A stretch of DNA of 64,000 nucleotides from Rhodobacter sp. CZR27 (GCF_002407205.1 NZ_CP023548.1:1760501-1824500), one strand, 5' to 3'. Shown: positions 32,290-42,265, counted from the stretch's first letter. Notes: a model not told the origin generated them from the letters alone. A program made the numbers and translations.

Positions 32290-34550
32290 GTTGCCCCCTG
32301 TCTCACCTCGCCGGTCTTTGCGGCCCGCGCCCGGCTGCGCAGGATGCGGGGCAGCCGGATCTCGGCCATGGCCCCGCGGTGGCCGTCGTCTGCGATTGGG
32401 TCGGCATCGCCGAGCGTCAGCGTGCCGCCGTGTTCCTCGATGATCTTCTTCACGATGGGCAGGCCGAGGCCCGTGCCCTTCTCGCGCGTCGTGACGTAAG
32501 GCTCGAACAGCCGGGCCCGGTCAAGCGGCAGGCCGGTGCCGTTGTCGGCGATGCGGATCACCGCCTGTTCCTCGTCCACGTCACAGTGGATGCGGATCTC
32601 GGGCTGCCAGCCCTCGGGTGCCGTGTCGGCGCGCGCCTCGATGGCCTCGCCCGCGTTCTTGATCAGGTTGGTCAGCGCCTGCCCGATCATCGTGGCGTCG
32701 ATATCGATCAGCCACGGCCCCTCGGGCAGCCGCGCCCTGAGCTTCACGCCGGGCTGTCCGGCCTCCTGCAGCACCACCGCGTCGCGCAGGATCTTGATCA
32801 GGTCGGTCTCGCGCCGGTCGGGCTCGGGCATGCGGGCGAATTTCGAGAACTCGTCCACGATGCGGCGCAGGTCGTTGGTCTGGCGGATGATGACATCGGC
32901 ATACTGGTCGAGATCCCCCGCCTGTTCGCCGACAAGGGGGCGGAACTTGCGCTTGATGCGCTCGGCCGAAAGCTGGATCGGCGTCAGCGGGTTCTTGATC
33001 TCGTGTGCGATGCGCCGCGCCACGTCGCCCCAGGCGGCCATGCGCTGCGCCGAGACCAGGTCGGTCACGTCGTCGAAGGCCACCACATAGCCCTCGAGCC
33101 GGCCGCTGTCGGTTCGCCGCGGGCTCATGCGGACCAGCAGGCTCTCCATCCGGCCCTTGCGGATCAGGCGGATCTCCTCCTGCACCGCGGGGGCGGCGGT
33201 CTCGCGCAGACGGTCGAACAGGGCGGCGAACTCGGGCACGGCGGCCGACAGCGGCAGGTTCCCGCTTTCGGGCAGCTCCAGCAGCCGCTCCGCGGCGCGG
33301 TTCACGAAATCCACCTGCCCCACCGCATCGAGGCCGATCACCCCGGCCGTGACCGACGACAGCACCGAGTCGAACAGCCGCCGCCGACGCTCGGTCTGGC
33401 GGTTGTTGTCCATGAGCGCGTCGCGCTGGCCCTTGAGCTGCCGGGTCATCTGGTTGAACAGCCGCCCCAGCATGGCGATCTCGTCGTCGCCCTCCTCCTC
33501 TGGCACCTGCACGTCGAGGTCCCCTGCCCCCACCCGCTGCGCGGCGCCCGCCAGCCGCCCCACGGGCCGCGAGAGCCGCTCGGCGAACCACAGGCCCAGC
33601 CAGACCGCCGCAAGGATCAGGATCAGCGCGAAGCCGAGGTAGAGCAGCCCGAACTCGAACAGCATCCGCCCGCGTTCGGCCTCCAGCTGGTGATAGAGCG
33701 CGACGGTCTGGCGGGTGTCGTCGAGCAGGCTCAGGATCGAGCCGTCCACCGTGCGCGAGACATAGAGGAACCGGTCGGCGTAGGCGTCGAGATGCACCAG
33801 CGCGCGGAACTCGTTGTTGGACCAGTCCGGGATGACCACCGTCTCGCCCGTCCGTGCGCGCTCCATGTCCGCGGCCGAGGGCTTCTCGAAGTCGAAGAGA
33901 TAGCTGCGTTCGCCCCGGGTGCGCAACTCGCCGCCGCCGTCGATCAGGTAGGCCTCGCGCAGGCCGCGCTGGATCCGGTCCTGGCCCTGCGTCAGCAGCG
34001 GGCGCAACTGGTCGTCGCGCAGGAAGAAGGTCGACTGCTTGGCGACGTTCAGATAGGCCGCCAGCGCCTCGGCATCCTCGATCAGGTCGCGGCGGTGTTC
34101 CTCCTGATAAGCTTCGGCCGCGTCGAGCGAAGCGCCCACCACCTGCCGCACCCGCTCCGAGAACCAGCCCTCGAGGCCCACGTTCACCGTCAGGGTGGCG
34201 AAGACGGCGACGAGGACCGTGGGCACCAGTGCCAGCCCCGCGAAGGTGCCGACCAGCCTCAGGTGCAGGCGCGATCCCGCCGACTGGCTCCGCCGGTCCG
34301 AGATCATGCGGCCGATGCGCGCCAGCACCATCGCCGCGACCACCAGCACATAGACGAGGTCCGCCAGCAGCACGAGACGCAGCGCGGGCGACGTGGCACC
34401 CTGGTTCATCGGCCCGAGGGCAAGGAACGTCGCCGCGGCCAGCAGCGGCCCCAGCATCACAAGGCCGAAGGTCATCGCCGTCTGCACACGGCGCTGGCGG
34501 CGCAGACGCGCCAGCCTTATCCAGGTGTTACTGCGCGACGCAGTCCGCAC
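32286..34550 (-). CDS. ntrY: Sensor histidine kinase NtrY
   Basis: Membrane-bound kinase of the NtrYX system. The 754-aa protein has N-terminal membrane segments (AMTFGLVMLGPLLAAATFLA; LVLLADLVYVLVVAAMVLAR; FAGLALVPTVLVAVFATLTV), an extracytoplasmic region, another TM (FGLLYLGFALILILAAVWLG) and a HAMP domain (RLAGAAQRVGAGDLDVQVPE). A PAS domain follows (VIGLDAVGQVDFVNRAAERL), then the H-box [20 protein letters not shown] and the ATPase boxes IKNAGEAIEA, IADNGTGLP and GTGLGLPIVKKI. The start is a GTG at 34550; the exact start is uncertain. About 100 nt separate it from ntrC. Confidence 0.94.
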   Translation of the reverse strand: MRTASRSNTWIRLARLRRQRRVQTAMTFGLVMLGPLLAAATFLALGPMNQGATSPALRLVLLADLVYVLVVAAMVLARIGRMISDRRSQSAGSRLHLRLVGTFAGLALVPTVLVAVFATLTVNVGLEGWFSERVRQVVGASLDAAEAYQEEHRRDLIEDAEALAAYLNVAKQSTFFLRDDQLRPLLTQGQDRIQRGLREAYLIDGGGELRTRGERSYLFDFEKPSAADMERARTGETVVIPDWSNNEFRALVHLDAYADRFLYVSRTVDGSILSLLDDTRQTVALYHQLEAERGRMLFEFGLLYLGFALILILAAVWLGLWFAERLSRPVGRLAGAAQRVGAGDLDVQVPEEEGDDEIAMLGRLFNQMTRQLKGQRDALMDNNRQTERRRRLFDSVLSSVTAGVIGLDAVGQVDFVNRAAERLLELPESGNLPLSAAVPEFAALFDRLRETAAPAVQEEIRLIRKGRMESLLVRMSPRRTDSGRLEGYVVAFDDVTDLVSAQRMAAWGDVARRIAHEIKNPLTPIQLSAERIKRKFRPLVGEQAGDLDQYADVIIRQTNDLRRIVDEFSKFARMPEPDRRETDLIKILRDAVVLQEAGQPGVKLRARLPEGPWLIDIDATMIGQALTNLIKNAGEAIEARADTAPEGWQPEIRIHCDVDEEQAVIRIADNGTGLPLDRARLFEPYVTTREKGTGLGLPIVKKIIEEHGGTLTLGDADPIADDGHRGAMAEIRLPRILRSRARAAKTGEVRQGAT

Positions 34551-34653
34551 GGATGAACCATCCCGCCTCTTCGGGGGGCGGTTCGGCCGCCCTTCCCTGC
34601 TTCAAGGCGTTCCGTCGGGCCAGTGCCCGCGCGCAACGCCGCCTGTTGCCGTT

Positions 34654-36018
34654 TTACATCAGCTTGCGGCGGCGTGTCACGCGAATATCGAGATCGGTGA
34701 TCTTCTTGCGCAAGGTATTGCGGTTGATCCCGAGAAGATCGGCACATTTGGCCTGATTGCCGGCGGTGGCATCCAGAGCGATCTCGATCAGGGGCGCCTC
34801 GACCTCGCGCAGGATGCGCTGGTAGACGCCGGGCGGCGGCAGCGCCCCGCCGTGCAGGTCGAAGTAGCGCCGAAGGTGGCGGGCCACCGAGGACGAGAGC
34901 TTCTCGCCCTCGCCGCCGCCCTTCAGCGGCTCCATCGCCGGCTGGTTGCCCAGCACCGCCTCGACCTCGCCCCGCGTGATCTCGGCCTCGGCCGAGGTGA
35001 CCATCAGCCGGCGCAGGGTGTTCTCCAGCTGGCGGACGTTGCCGGGCCAGCTGTAGGCACGCACCAGTTCGCGCGCGTCGTTGGACAGGCGGCGCGTCGT
35101 GCCGAAGTCGCGCTCGCCGCGGGCAAGGAAGTGATCGGCCAGAAGCGGGATGTCGTCCACCCGCTCGCGCAGCGAGGGCACGTGCAGCGTCACCCCGCCG
35201 AGGCGATAGTAGAGATCCTGCCGGAAGGCGCCCGAGTCCAGCCGCGAGGCCAGATCGACCTGGCTGGTGGACATGACCCGGGGCGCGTTGTCGCCCATCA
35301 TGTCCAGCATCCGCACGATCCGGGCCTGGGTCTCCTCGTCGTAGTCCGCCACCTCGTCGAAGACGAGACTGCCGCCCTTGGCGCGGGCCAGAAGCTGCGC
35401 CGGACCCTCGACCCCCTGCAGGTCGGCGGCCTGTGCCACGACGAAAGGCAGCGTGCGGCGGTCCGAGAAATCGTGGATCGCGCGGGCGATCAGCGACTTG
35501 CCGGTTCCCGACTCGCCGGAGACCAGCACCGGAAGATCCGTGTTCATCACCCGCGCCACCAGACGATACAGCGCCTGCATCGCCTGCGTGCGCCCCACCA
35601 GCGGCAGGTCGTCGCCCGCCTCGCGCGGGGCCGCGGCCTTGACCGGCGCCCGCCGCTTCATGTCGAGCGCGCGGGCCGACCGCTTCATCAGGTCCGGCAG
35701 GTCGAAGGGCTTGGGCAGGTAGTCGTAGGCCTCGGCCTCGGCCGCCTGGATGGCCGTCATGATGGTGTTTTGCGCCGAGATCACGATCACCGGAAGGCCG
35801 GGTCGCAGCTTCGAGATCCGCGGCAGCGCCTCGAGCCCGTTGCCGTCGGGCATGACCACGTCCGAGATCACCAGATCGCCCTTGCCCTCCTCGACCCAGC
35901 GCATCAGCGTCATCAGGCTGGAGGTCGCGTGCACCTTGCACCCGGCCCGCGTCAGGGCCTGCGTCAGCACCGTGCGGATCGTGCGATCGTCATCCGCAAC
36001 CAGAACAGTGCCGTCCAT
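34654..36018 (-). CDS. ntrC: Nitrogen regulator NtrC, sigma-54-independent type
   Basis: Response regulator activating nitrogen-assimilation genes when phosphorylated by NtrB. The 454-aa protein has a receiver domain ([20 protein letters not shown], phospho-Asp in [14 protein letters not shown]), an AAA+ domain with Walker [20 protein letters not shown] and Walker [16 protein letters not shown], and a Fis helix-turn-helix ([20 protein letters not shown]). The segment between the ATPase motifs is shortened ([17 protein letters not shown]) and has no GAFTGA, as known for the Rhodobacter capsulatus NtrC that works with sigma-70. The ATG at 36018 overlaps the ntrB stop (TGATG) with GGAGG 7 nt upstream. 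Confidence 0.96.
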   Translation of the reverse strand: MDGTVLVADDDRTIRTVLTQALTRAGCKVHATSSLMTLMRWVEEGKGDLVISDVVMPDGNGLEALPRISKLRPGLPVIVISAQNTIMTAIQAAEAEAYDYLPKPFDLPDLMKRSARALDMKRRAPVKAAAPREAGDDLPLVGRTQAMQALYRLVARVMNTDLPVLVSGESGTGKSLIARAIHDFSDRRTLPFVVAQAADLQGVEGPAQLLARAKGGSLVFDEVADYDEETQARIVRMLDMMGDNAPRVMSTSQVDLASRLDSGAFRQDLYYRLGGVTLHVPSLRERVDDIPLLADHFLARGERDFGTTRRLSNDARELVRAYSWPGNVRQLENTLRRLMVTSAEAEITRGEVEAVLGNQPAMEPLKGGGEGEKLSSSVARHLRRYFDLHGGALPPPGVYQRILREVEAPLIEIALDATAGNQAKCADLLGINRNTLRKKITDLDIRVTRRRKLM

Positions 36019-37124
36019 CACTTCACCTCCATGTCATTGAGCGCCGCTTCCCGGGGCGCCACCGGCAGCGAGACCCGGAACACCGTCCGTCCGGGCACGG
36101 AATCGACAGAGATCCATCCATCGTGATCCGAGATGATCTTGTTCACCAGCGCGAGGCCGAGGCCCGTGCCGTTCTCGCGCCCCGAGACGAAGGGCTCGAA
36201 GATCTCCTTGGCGATCTCGGGATCGATCCCGGGGCCGTCATCGATGATCTCGACCTGCAGGGGCAGCGCGCCGCCGGTGCCGTCCGCGCGGCGCAGCCTG
36301 AGCGAGATGTCGTAGAAGGTGCGCAGGCGGATGTGCCCGCCCTTCGGACCCGCCGCCTCGGAGGCGTTCTTGATCAGGTTCAGGAAGACCTGCATCAGCT
36401 GGTCAGGATCGGCGTAGGTGGCGGGAAGCGAGGGATCGTATTCCTCGGTGATTCTCATCTTCGCGGCAAAGCCCACCGCGGCCGATTTCCGCGCCCGGTC
36501 CAGCGCGTCGTGGATGTTCACCGGCCGCCGCTCGGGCGGGCGGAGGTTGCCGAACTGCTCCACCTGCTCGAGCAGCTTCACGATGCGCCGCGTCTCCTCG
36601 ACGATCAGGTCGGCGAGTTCGCGGTCCTCGGGAGACAGGTTCATCGCCAGAAGCTGCGCCGCACCGGAGATGCCGGCGAGCGGGTTCTTGATCTCGTGCG
36701 CCAGCATCTCGGCCATTCCGATCGCCGATTTCGCCGCCGATTTCGCGGCCGAGGCGCGGCCCAGCCGGTCGGCGATCTCGCGCGGCGAGATCAGCAGCAT
36801 GACGATCTGCGGATTGTCGTGCAGCGGCGCGATCTGGATGTTGCACTGCACCGGCGGGCGCTCTCCCGAGGTCACGTCCACGTCGTTGATGAAGATCGGC
36901 GACTGGTTCGTGCGCGCCCGCGCCATCGCCTCGTCCACCGGCGCGTCGATGTGCAGCCGGTCGAAGGCGGGCTGGTTCTTCAGGCTGCGCGACGAGGCAT
37001 TGAAGAAGAGTTCCGCCGCCGGGTTCGATTCGGCGATCAGCCCCTCGGGGTCGATCAGCACGGCCGGGATCGGCAGGCTGGCCCAGATCACGCCCGGAAC
37101 GGGATAGGGCGAACGAAACGTCAT
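36018..37124 (-). CDS. ntrB: Nitrogen regulation sensor kinase NtrB
   Basis: Cytosolic kinase/phosphatase that senses nitrogen status through PII proteins and phosphorylates NtrC. The 368-aa protein has an N-terminal PAS domain ([20 protein letters not shown]), the H-box [21 protein letters not shown]-box [11 protein letters not shown] and G-boxes [19 protein letters not shown] and [16 protein letters not shown]. There are no membrane segments. It overlaps dusB by 4 nt at its start (ATGA) and ntrC by 1 nt at its end, so dusB-ntrB-ntrC form one operon. Confidence 0.96.
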   Translation of the reverse strand: MTFRSPYPVPGVIWASLPIPAVLIDPEGLIAESNPAAELFFNASSRSLKNQPAFDRLHIDAPVDEAMARARTNQSPIFINDVDVTSGERPPVQCNIQIAPLHDNPQIVMLLISPREIADRLGRASAAKSAAKSAIGMAEMLAHEIKNPLAGISGAAQLLAMNLSPEDRELADLIVEETRRIVKLLEQVEQFGNLRPPERRPVNIHDALDRARKSAAVGFAAKMRITEEYDPSLPATYADPDQLMQVFLNLIKNASEAAGPKGGHIRLRTFYDISLRLRRADGTGGALPLQVEIIDDGPGIDPEIAKEIFEPFVSGRENGTGLGLALVNKIISDHDGWISVDSVPGRTVFRVSLPVAPREAALNDMEVK

Positions 37125-38101
37125 GCGGCGACCCTTTCTTGCTCGGCAAAGGCGCAGCGCAGGGCGCGCACGACCTGCGCGGGGTCGGTCCCCGTCACGA
37201 CGGGGCCCCGATGCGCGGCAAGGCCGGCGGCTTCCAGATACCAGTTGAGGTGCTTGCGCGCGACGCGCAGGCCCAGCGCGATGCCGTAGAAGGCCAGCAT
37301 CTCCTCGTAATGCGCGACGACCAGATCGGCGAGCGCCTCGCCCGCGGGCACCACGGGCGGCGGCGCGCCGGCCAGATCCGCGGCGATCTGCGCCAGAAGC
37401 CACGGACGCCCCTGCGCGCCCCGCCCCACCATCACGCCCGCCGCGCCCGAGGCATCCAGCGCCGCACGGGCCGCGGCAGGCGAGACGATGTCGCCGTTCG
37501 CCACCACGGGGATGCTGACGGCCTCGGTCACCGCCCGGATGGCGGCCCAGTCGGCCGTGCCGGTGTAGAACTGGCAGCGGGTGCGGCCGTGCACCGTGAT
37601 GAGCGAGACGCCGGCCGCCTCGGCCCGTCGGGCGATGCCGGGCGCGTTCATGCTGCGCTCGTCCCAGCCCAGCCGCATCTTCAGCGTGACCGGCACCTGC
37701 ACCGCGGCCACCACGGCCTCGACGAGGCGCAGCGCCCGATCGGGCTCGCGCATCAGCGCCGAGCCGGACCAGCCGTTCGTCACCCGCTTCGCCGGGCACC
37801 CCATGTTGATGTCGATCACCCGCGCGCCCTGCGCCTCGACGAGGCGGGCGGCCTCGGCCATCCAGTGCGGATCGCAGCCCGCCAGCTGCACGGCGGTGGC
37901 GGCTTCCGTGAAGCCCAGCTCCGCCCGGGCGCGGGCCTCGGGCGCCGCACAGACCACCTCGCGGCTGGCCACCATCTCGGACACGACAAGCCCCGCCCCG
38001 AACCGGGCCACCAGCCGGCGGAACGGCAGGTCGGTGATGCCGGCCATCGGCGCGAGAAGCACCGGCGGGTCAACCGGAAGCTGAGCGATACGAAAGGACA
38101 A
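37121..38101 (-). CDS. dusB: tRNA-dihydrouridine synthase (NifR3 type)
   Basis: FMN enzyme that reduces specific uridines in the tRNA D-loop. The 326-aa product has VLLAPMAGITDLPFRRLVAR (FMN binding), QLAGCDPHWMAEAARL, the family signature DINMGCPAKRVTNGWSGSAL with the catalytic Cys, and LITVHGRTRCQFYTGTADW, VVANGDIVSP and GVMVGRGAQGRPWLL. The start codon is TTG at 38101, preceded by AAGGA at 8 nt. It heads the operon with ntrB and ntrC; the name nifR3 comes from this linkage in Rhodobacter. A GTGC-AAA-GCAC repeat (38187-38197) lies in its upstream region. Confidence 0.95.
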   Translation of the reverse strand: MSFRIAQLPVDPPVLLAPMAGITDLPFRRLVARFGAGLVVSEMVASREVVCAAPEARARAELGFTEAATAVQLAGCDPHWMAEAARLVEAQGARVIDINMGCPAKRVTNGWSGSALMREPDRALRLVEAVVAAVQVPVTLKMRLGWDERSMNAPGIARRAEAAGVSLITVHGRTRCQFYTGTADWAAIRAVTEAVSIPVVANGDIVSPAAARAALDASGAAGVMVGRGAQGRPWLLAQIAADLAGAPPPVVPAGEALADLVVAHYEEMLAFYGIALGLRVARKHLNWYLEAAGLAAHRGPVVTGTDPAQVVRALRCAFAEQERVAA

Positions 38102-38314
38102 GTGCCTATTCCTTGTGCGTCAGCCCTCACCTAAGGCCAGCCTGAACGGAAGACAATTCGGCGCGCATCCTCGCTGCCGGAAAATCGTGCTTTGCACAAA
38201 TTTTAACCACCTCTGCTCAAAGTGCTGCCGGTCCGATGCTGCCCCGCGACAGGAGGGTCGATTGTCACCATCCCCCGCATCGCCTAGAGGTTCCGGCAAA
38301 AGGATGACCGAGCC

Positions 38315-39454
38315 ATGACCACAGCCGCAATCATCGTCGCCGCGGGACGCGGCACCCGTGCCGGTGGCAGCCTGCCCAAGCAATGGCAGGCGCTTGCGGG
38401 GCGGCCCGTGCTTGCACATTCGCTCGACCGGTTCCGCGCGGCGCCCGGCGTCTCGCGCGTGGTGCTGGTGATCCATCCGGACGACCGGGACCGCGCGCTC
38501 GCTCTGGGCGGGGTGGAACTGGTCGAGGGCGGTGCCACGCGCGACGCCTCGGTCCGCAATGCGCTCGAGGCGCTGGCCGGGACGGACGTGACGCGGGTGC
38601 TGATCCACGACGGGGCGCGGCCCCTCGTTTCGCAGGCGCTGATCGCGCGGCTGATCGGAGCGCTCGACAGCCACGAGGGTGCGGCGCCGGCGGTTCCGGT
38701 CTCGGACGCGCTCTGGCGCGGCGAGGGCGGCCGCGTGGCGGGCACGCAGGACCGCACGGGCCTCTTCCGCGCGCAGACGCCGCAGGCCTTCCGGTTCGAA
38801 ACGATCCTCGCCGCGCATCGCGCGCATCCCGGCGGGGCGGCCGATGATGTCGAGGTCGCCCGCGCGGCCGGCATCGAGGTGATGATCGTCGAAGGCGACG
38901 AGGACAATCTGAAGGTGACCTACCCGGGAGATTTCGCCCGGGCGGAACGACTGTTGATGGGCAAGGAGACTGGAATGGATATTCGCACCGGCAATGGATT
39001 TGACGTGCATGCGTTCGGCCCCGGCGATCACGTGTGGCTCTGCGGCGTCCGCGTGCCGCATCATCGCGGCCTCATCGGGCATTCGGATGCGGATGTCGGC
39101 ATGCACGCGCTGACCGATGCGATCTATGGCGCGCTGGGCGAGGGCGACATCGGCGTGCACTTCCCGCCGTCGGACCCGCAGTGGAAGGGTGCCGCCTCGC
39201 GGATCTTCCTGGAACATGCGATGGGCCGGATCGCGACGCGCGGCTTCACGCTGACCAACTGCGACGTGACGCTGATCTGCGAGCGGCCGAAGATCGGCCC
39301 GATGGCGCCCGCGATGCGCGAGGCGCTGGCCGCGATCATGGGCATCGACATGGGCCGCATCTCGGTCAAGGCCACGACGTCGGAGAAGCTGGGCTTCACC
39401 GGTCGCGAGGAAGGCATCGCCTGCATCGCCACCGCGACCCTGCTTCAGGCATGA
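38315..39454 (+). CDS. ispDF: Bifunctional IspD/IspF, MEP isoprenoid pathway
   Basis: A fusion of two MEP-pathway enzymes. Residues about 1-220 are IspD (CDP-ME synthase): [48 protein letters not shown]. Residues about 225-379 are IspF (MECDP synthase): [40 protein letters not shown] with the metal-binding Asp/His residues, [16 protein letters not shown], and [16 protein letters not shown]. Fusion is common in alphaproteobacteria. It supplies IPP/DMAPP precursors for carotenoids, quinones and bacteriochlorophyll. It is the first gene of ispDF-pgpA-pncC, all joined by 4-nt overlaps. Confidence 0.97.
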   Translation: MTTAAIIVAAGRGTRAGGSLPKQWQALAGRPVLAHSLDRFRAAPGVSRVVLVIHPDDRDRALALGGVELVEGGATRDASVRNALEALAGTDVTRVLIHDGARPLVSQALIARLIGALDSHEGAAPAVPVSDALWRGEGGRVAGTQDRTGLFRAQTPQAFRFETILAAHRAHPGGAADDVEVARAAGIEVMIVEGDEDNLKVTYPGDFARAERLLMGKETGMDIRTGNGFDVHAFGPGDHVWLCGVRVPHHRGLIGHSDADVGMHALTDAIYGALGEGDIGVHFPPSDPQWKGAASRIFLEHAMGRIATRGFTLTNCDVTLICERPKIGPMAPAMREALAAIMGIDMGRISVKATTSEKLGFTGREEGIACIATATLLQA

Positions 39455-39948
39455 GGCCTTCGCGCGCGATCTGCACGGGCGGCGGCATCGGGCTCCTGCG
39501 CCCGGCGCCGGGCACCTGGGCCTCGGCCGCCGCGGTGGCGGCAGGCCTCGTGCTGCACGGAATCGGGCACTTCCCGCTTCTGCTGGTCGCGACGCTTCTC
39601 GCCTGTGGGCTGGGCCTCTGGGCGGTGCGCGAGGAGCTGAAGCTTCGCCCGCATGCCGACCCGCCGGAATTCGTCATCGACGAGGTGGCGGGCCAGTGGA
39701 TCGCGCTCTCCTTCCCGTCCTGCGGCTTCTGGCTGATGGGGCTGGACAGCTGGCACTTCCCCTACCCTGGCTGGGTCGCAGCCTTCCTGTTCTTCCGCTT
39801 GTTCGACATCTGGAAACCGGGGATCATCGGCCGGGCCGACCGGCGCGAGGACTGGATCGGACTGATGGCCGACGACCTGATCGCCGGGCTGTTCGCCGGG
39901 GTGGCCACCATGGTCGCCGCCGGCATTGCGCATGGGGTGCTGATGTGA
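39451..39948 (+). CDS. pgpA: Phosphatidylglycerophosphatase A
   Basis: Membrane phosphatase that makes phosphatidylglycerol from phosphatidylglycerophosphate. The 165-aa protein has the family pattern [35 protein letters not shown] (catalytic Asp/Glu), [19 protein letters not shown] and [19 protein letters not shown], with about four hydrophobic segments. It starts within the ispDF stop codon (ATGA) and ends in the pncC start (GTGA). Confidence 0.94.
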   Translation: MRPSRAICTGGGIGLLRPAPGTWASAAAVAAGLVLHGIGHFPLLLVATLLACGLGLWAVREELKLRPHADPPEFVIDEVAGQWIALSFPSCGFWLMGLDSWHFPYPGWVAAFLFFRLFDIWKPGIIGRADRREDWIGLMADDLIAGLFAGVATMVAAGIAHGVLM

Positions 39949-40415
39949 CCGAGGTGGCCGAGATCCTTGACCGCGCGCGCCGGGCCGGTGCGCGCATCGC
40001 GACGGCGGAAAGCTGCACCGGGGGCATGATCTCGGCCGCGCTGACCGATGTGGCGGGCTCGTCGGACGTGTTCGACCGCGGCTTCGTCACCTATTCCAAC
40101 GCGGCGAAGTTCGCCCTTCTGGGGGTGTCGGAAGCCACGCTCGGCCACTACGGCGCCGTGTCCGAAGAGGTGGCGCGCGAGATGGCCGAGGGCGCGCTGG
40201 AGCGGTCGGAGGCCGAGCTTGCGATCGCGGTCACGGGCATCGCCGGGCCGGGCGGGTCGGAGACCAAGCCCGAGGGCCGGGTCTGCTTCGCGCTGGCGGA
40301 GCGGGACCTGCCGACCTTCACCGAGACGGTGGAGTTCGGCGCGCTGGGCCGGGCCGAGGTGCGGCGTGCCACCGTGGCCCATGCGCTCTCGCTGCTGGCC
40401 GAGGCGCTCGCCTAG
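39945..40415 (+). CDS. pncC: Nicotinamide-nucleotide amidase (CinA C-terminal domain protein)
   Basis: Deamidates NMN to NaMN in pyridine-nucleotide recycling. The 156-aa product is the stand-alone CinA C-terminal domain: [20 protein letters not shown] near the start (nucleophile Ser), GGFVTYSN-like [17 protein letters not shown], and the signature [20 protein letters not shown]. It begins at a GTG that overlaps the pgpA stop by 4 nt; no ATG in this frame would keep the conserved N-terminus. Its last 4 nt overlap the convergent ratA-like gene. Confidence 0.92.
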   Translation: MTEVAEILDRARRAGARIATAESCTGGMISAALTDVAGSSDVFDRGFVTYSNAAKFALLGVSEATLGHYGAVSEEVAREMAEGALERSEAELAIAVTGIAGPGGSETKPEGRVCFALAERDLPTFTETVEFGALGRAEVRRATVAHALSLLAEALA

Positions 40416-40864
40416 CGCGGGCCGTAGAGCGCGAGCGCGCGCTTCTCGAAGGCCTTCACGATGCGGTGCATCGCCTCGTTGAACACCACGCCGATGATCC
40501 CCTGCAGGATTGCGTTGCGGAATTCGAAATCGACAAAGAAATCGACCTCGCACCCGCCCTCCGGCCGATCGCGGAAGCCCCAGGACGAGCGCATGTATTT
40601 GAACGGGCCGTCGAGATATTCGGTCTCGATCCGCTTTGCCTCGGGGAACAGCTTCACCCGGCTGCCAAAGCGTTCGCGGAACACCTTGAACGAGATCACC
40701 AGATCCGCCTCCATCAGCTCGCCCCCCTGGATGGGCTTCCTCGAGCGGATGCGGGCGGCGGAATTCCACGGCAGGAACTGCGGATAGCGCTCCACGTCCG
40801 CGACGAGGTCATACATTTCCCTGGCGGTCCAGGGAAGCGGGCGGCTCTCGGAGTGGGTCGGCAT
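40412..40864 (-). CDS. Coq10/RatA-family START-like protein
   Basis: A 150-aa SRPBCC/START-fold protein. The N-terminal pattern [20 protein letters not shown] and [12 protein letters not shown], and the C-terminal [20 protein letters not shown] and [17 protein letters not shown], are those of Coq10/RatA. Mitochondrial Coq10 binds ubiquinone and helps its delivery to respiratory complexes; E. coli RatA was described as a ribosome-association toxin. For a respiring and photosynthetic alphaproteobacterium the ubiquinone role is the better guess. The ATG at 40864 is preferred over an earlier in-frame one that would add a non-conserved extension. It is a single gene. Confidence 0.88.
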   Translation of the reverse strand: MPTHSESRPLPWTAREMYDLVADVERYPQFLPWNSAARIRSRKPIQGGELMEADLVISFKVFRERFGSRVKLFPEAKRIETEYLDGPFKYMRSSWGFRDRPEGGCEVDFFVDFEFRNAILQGIIGVVFNEAMHRIVKAFEKRALALYGPR

Positions 40865-40955
40865 CGCGGCGTTCGGTCCTTGGGCAACCGCCCCGGTCGG
40901 GCGTGACTTGGGCGTCGTTTCTGGATAAAGGGGCGGCAGGATGCAAGGGGGCGCC

Positions 40956-41501
40956 ATGCCGACGAGACCTTATGTCATAGACCAGTTGATCTCGCCCAAA
41001 CAGATCGCGGCGAGAGTCGAGGTTCTGGCGCGCGAGATCACCGAGCATTTCTCGGATACCGACAAGCTGGTGGTGGTGGGCCTGCTGCGCGGGTCCTTCG
41101 TCTTCATCGCCGATCTGGTGCGCGAGATCCACCTGCCGGTCGAAGTCGACTTCCTCGAAGCCTCGTCCTACGGCGATGCCATGACATCGAGCCGCGAGGT
41201 GCGCATCCTGAAGGACCTGCGCGGCGAGATCGCGGGGCGCGACGTGCTGGTGGTTGAGGATATCGTGGATACCGGCTTCACGCTGTCCCACGTCGTGCGC
41301 CTCCTGCGCTCGCGCGAGCCGAAGCGGCTGGAGGTCTGCGCGCTGCTCGACAAGCCCTCGCGCCGCGAGGTGGACATCCGCGCCACCTGGACCGGATTCG
41401 AGATCCCCGACGAGTTCGTGGTGGGCTACGGCATCGACTTCGCGCAAAGGAACCGCAACCTGCCCTTCATCGGCAAGGTCAGGTTCCTGGAATCGGCATG
41501 A
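40956..41501 (+). CDS. hpt: Hypoxanthine phosphoribosyltransferase
   Basis: Purine salvage: joins hypoxanthine or guanine to PRPP to form IMP or GMP. The 181-aa product has [20 protein letters not shown], the PRPP-binding loop [15 protein letters not shown] (about 96-110) and [20 protein letters not shown] near the end. The second ATG (40956) is chosen because AAGGGGG lies 7 nt upstream, while the first ATG 15 nt earlier lacks a site. It overlaps a small membrane-protein gene downstream by 4 nt. Confidence 0.94.
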   Translation: MPTRPYVIDQLISPKQIAARVEVLAREITEHFSDTDKLVVVGLLRGSFVFIADLVREIHLPVEVDFLEASSYGDAMTSSREVRILKDLRGEIAGRDVLVVEDIVDTGFTLSHVVRLLRSREPKRLEVCALLDKPSRREVDIRATWTGFEIPDEFVVGYGIDFAQRNRNLPFIGKVRFLESA

Positions 41502-41677
41502 ACCCGATCTGGTTCCTGCGCATGATGCGCTGGGCGCGCAATCCGCCCTCGGCGGGCCGCGTGAAGCTGGTGCTGGCCGTGCTGGCGGCCTGCCTCGCGC
41601 TGGTCGCGGTGGAACGGCTGGCGGGCTGGCCCGAGGCGCTGACGGTGGACGGGTTCGGTCGCGCGGGCCGGCCCTGA
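41498..41677 (+). CDS. Small conserved-type membrane protein, 59 aa
   Basis: A short frame coupled to hpt by ATGA. The product begins [20 protein letters not shown] and then has one hydrophobic helix ([20 protein letters not shown], about 23-42) and a short polar tail. The basic N-terminus predicts an N-in orientation. No family is recognised. The codon use is like its neighbours and the start overlaps a real stop, which supports it as a gene. Confidence 0.7.
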   Translation: MNPIWFLRMMRWARNPPSAGRVKLVLAVLAACLALVAVERLAGWPEALTVDGFGRAGRP

Positions 41678-41794
41678 GATCGGCGGATTCCGCCGGTCCC
41701 GCCGGGGGATCACGGAAATGTGGACTTTGGTCCGTAGGTTTGCGGTCGCAGCCACGCTAGCCTTCTTGTGCAATCAGCCAAGGAGACCGTTGCG

Positions 41795-42256
41795 ATGCGA
41801 CACATGCCTGCCCTCGCCCTGACCTTCTCCCTCGCAGCCCTTCCCGCCCTTGCCCAGGATGCCCGCCAGATCGAGCGCATGATGGAGGCGCGCGAGGGCG
41901 TCATGACGCTGATGGCCCATGAACTGGGCAAGCTGGGCGGCATGGCCAAGGAAGAGACGCCCTATGACGCGGCCGTGGCGGGCAAGGCCGCCGCGAACCT
42001 CGCGGCGCTGTCGTCGGTCGTGTCGCCCGAACTCTTCCCGAAGGGCTCGGCCTTGGGCGAGGCCGAGGACAGCGAGGCGCTGCCCGCGATCTGGGAGAAG
42101 CCGAACGACTTCCAGGCGCGCATCACGCAGTTGAACGAGGCCGCGGCCAAGATGCAGGCGTCCGCCGGGACCGATCTCGCCTCGCTGCAGGGGGCGATGA
42201 AGGACATCGGCGGCGCCTGCGGCAGTTGCCACGAGACCTTCCGCGAGAAGGACTGA
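41795..42256 (+). CDS. Class II cytochrome c (c556/c' type)
   Basis: A periplasmic four-helix-bundle cytochrome, 153 aa. It has a signal peptide (MRHMPALALTFSLAALPALA, cleaved near AQDA) and the haem-binding CGSCH close to the C-terminus (ACGSCHETFREKD), the position typical of cytochromes c' and c556. A Met-rich helix after the signal (QIERMMEAREGVM) could give the sixth ligand, as in c556. AAGGAG lies 9 nt before the ATG at 41795. It is followed 9 nt later by a dihaem cytochrome gene, and the two probably exchange electrons. Confidence 0.9.
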   Translation: MRHMPALALTFSLAALPALAQDARQIERMMEAREGVMTLMAHELGKLGGMAKEETPYDAAVAGKAAANLAALSSVVSPELFPKGSALGEAEDSEALPAIWEKPNDFQARITQLNEAAAKMQASAGTDLASLQGAMKDIGGACGSCHETFREKD

Positions 42257-42265
42257 GGCCGGGCG

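Noticed and set aside
29365..32499. 1,044-codon open frame antisense to trkA and ntrX
   Set aside because: It spans two well-supported genes on the minus strand and has shadow composition.
40412..40864. RatA toxin of a toxin-antitoxin pair
   Set aside because: There is no RatB-like antitoxin frame beside it. The Coq10/START family reading explains the protein without a toxin role.
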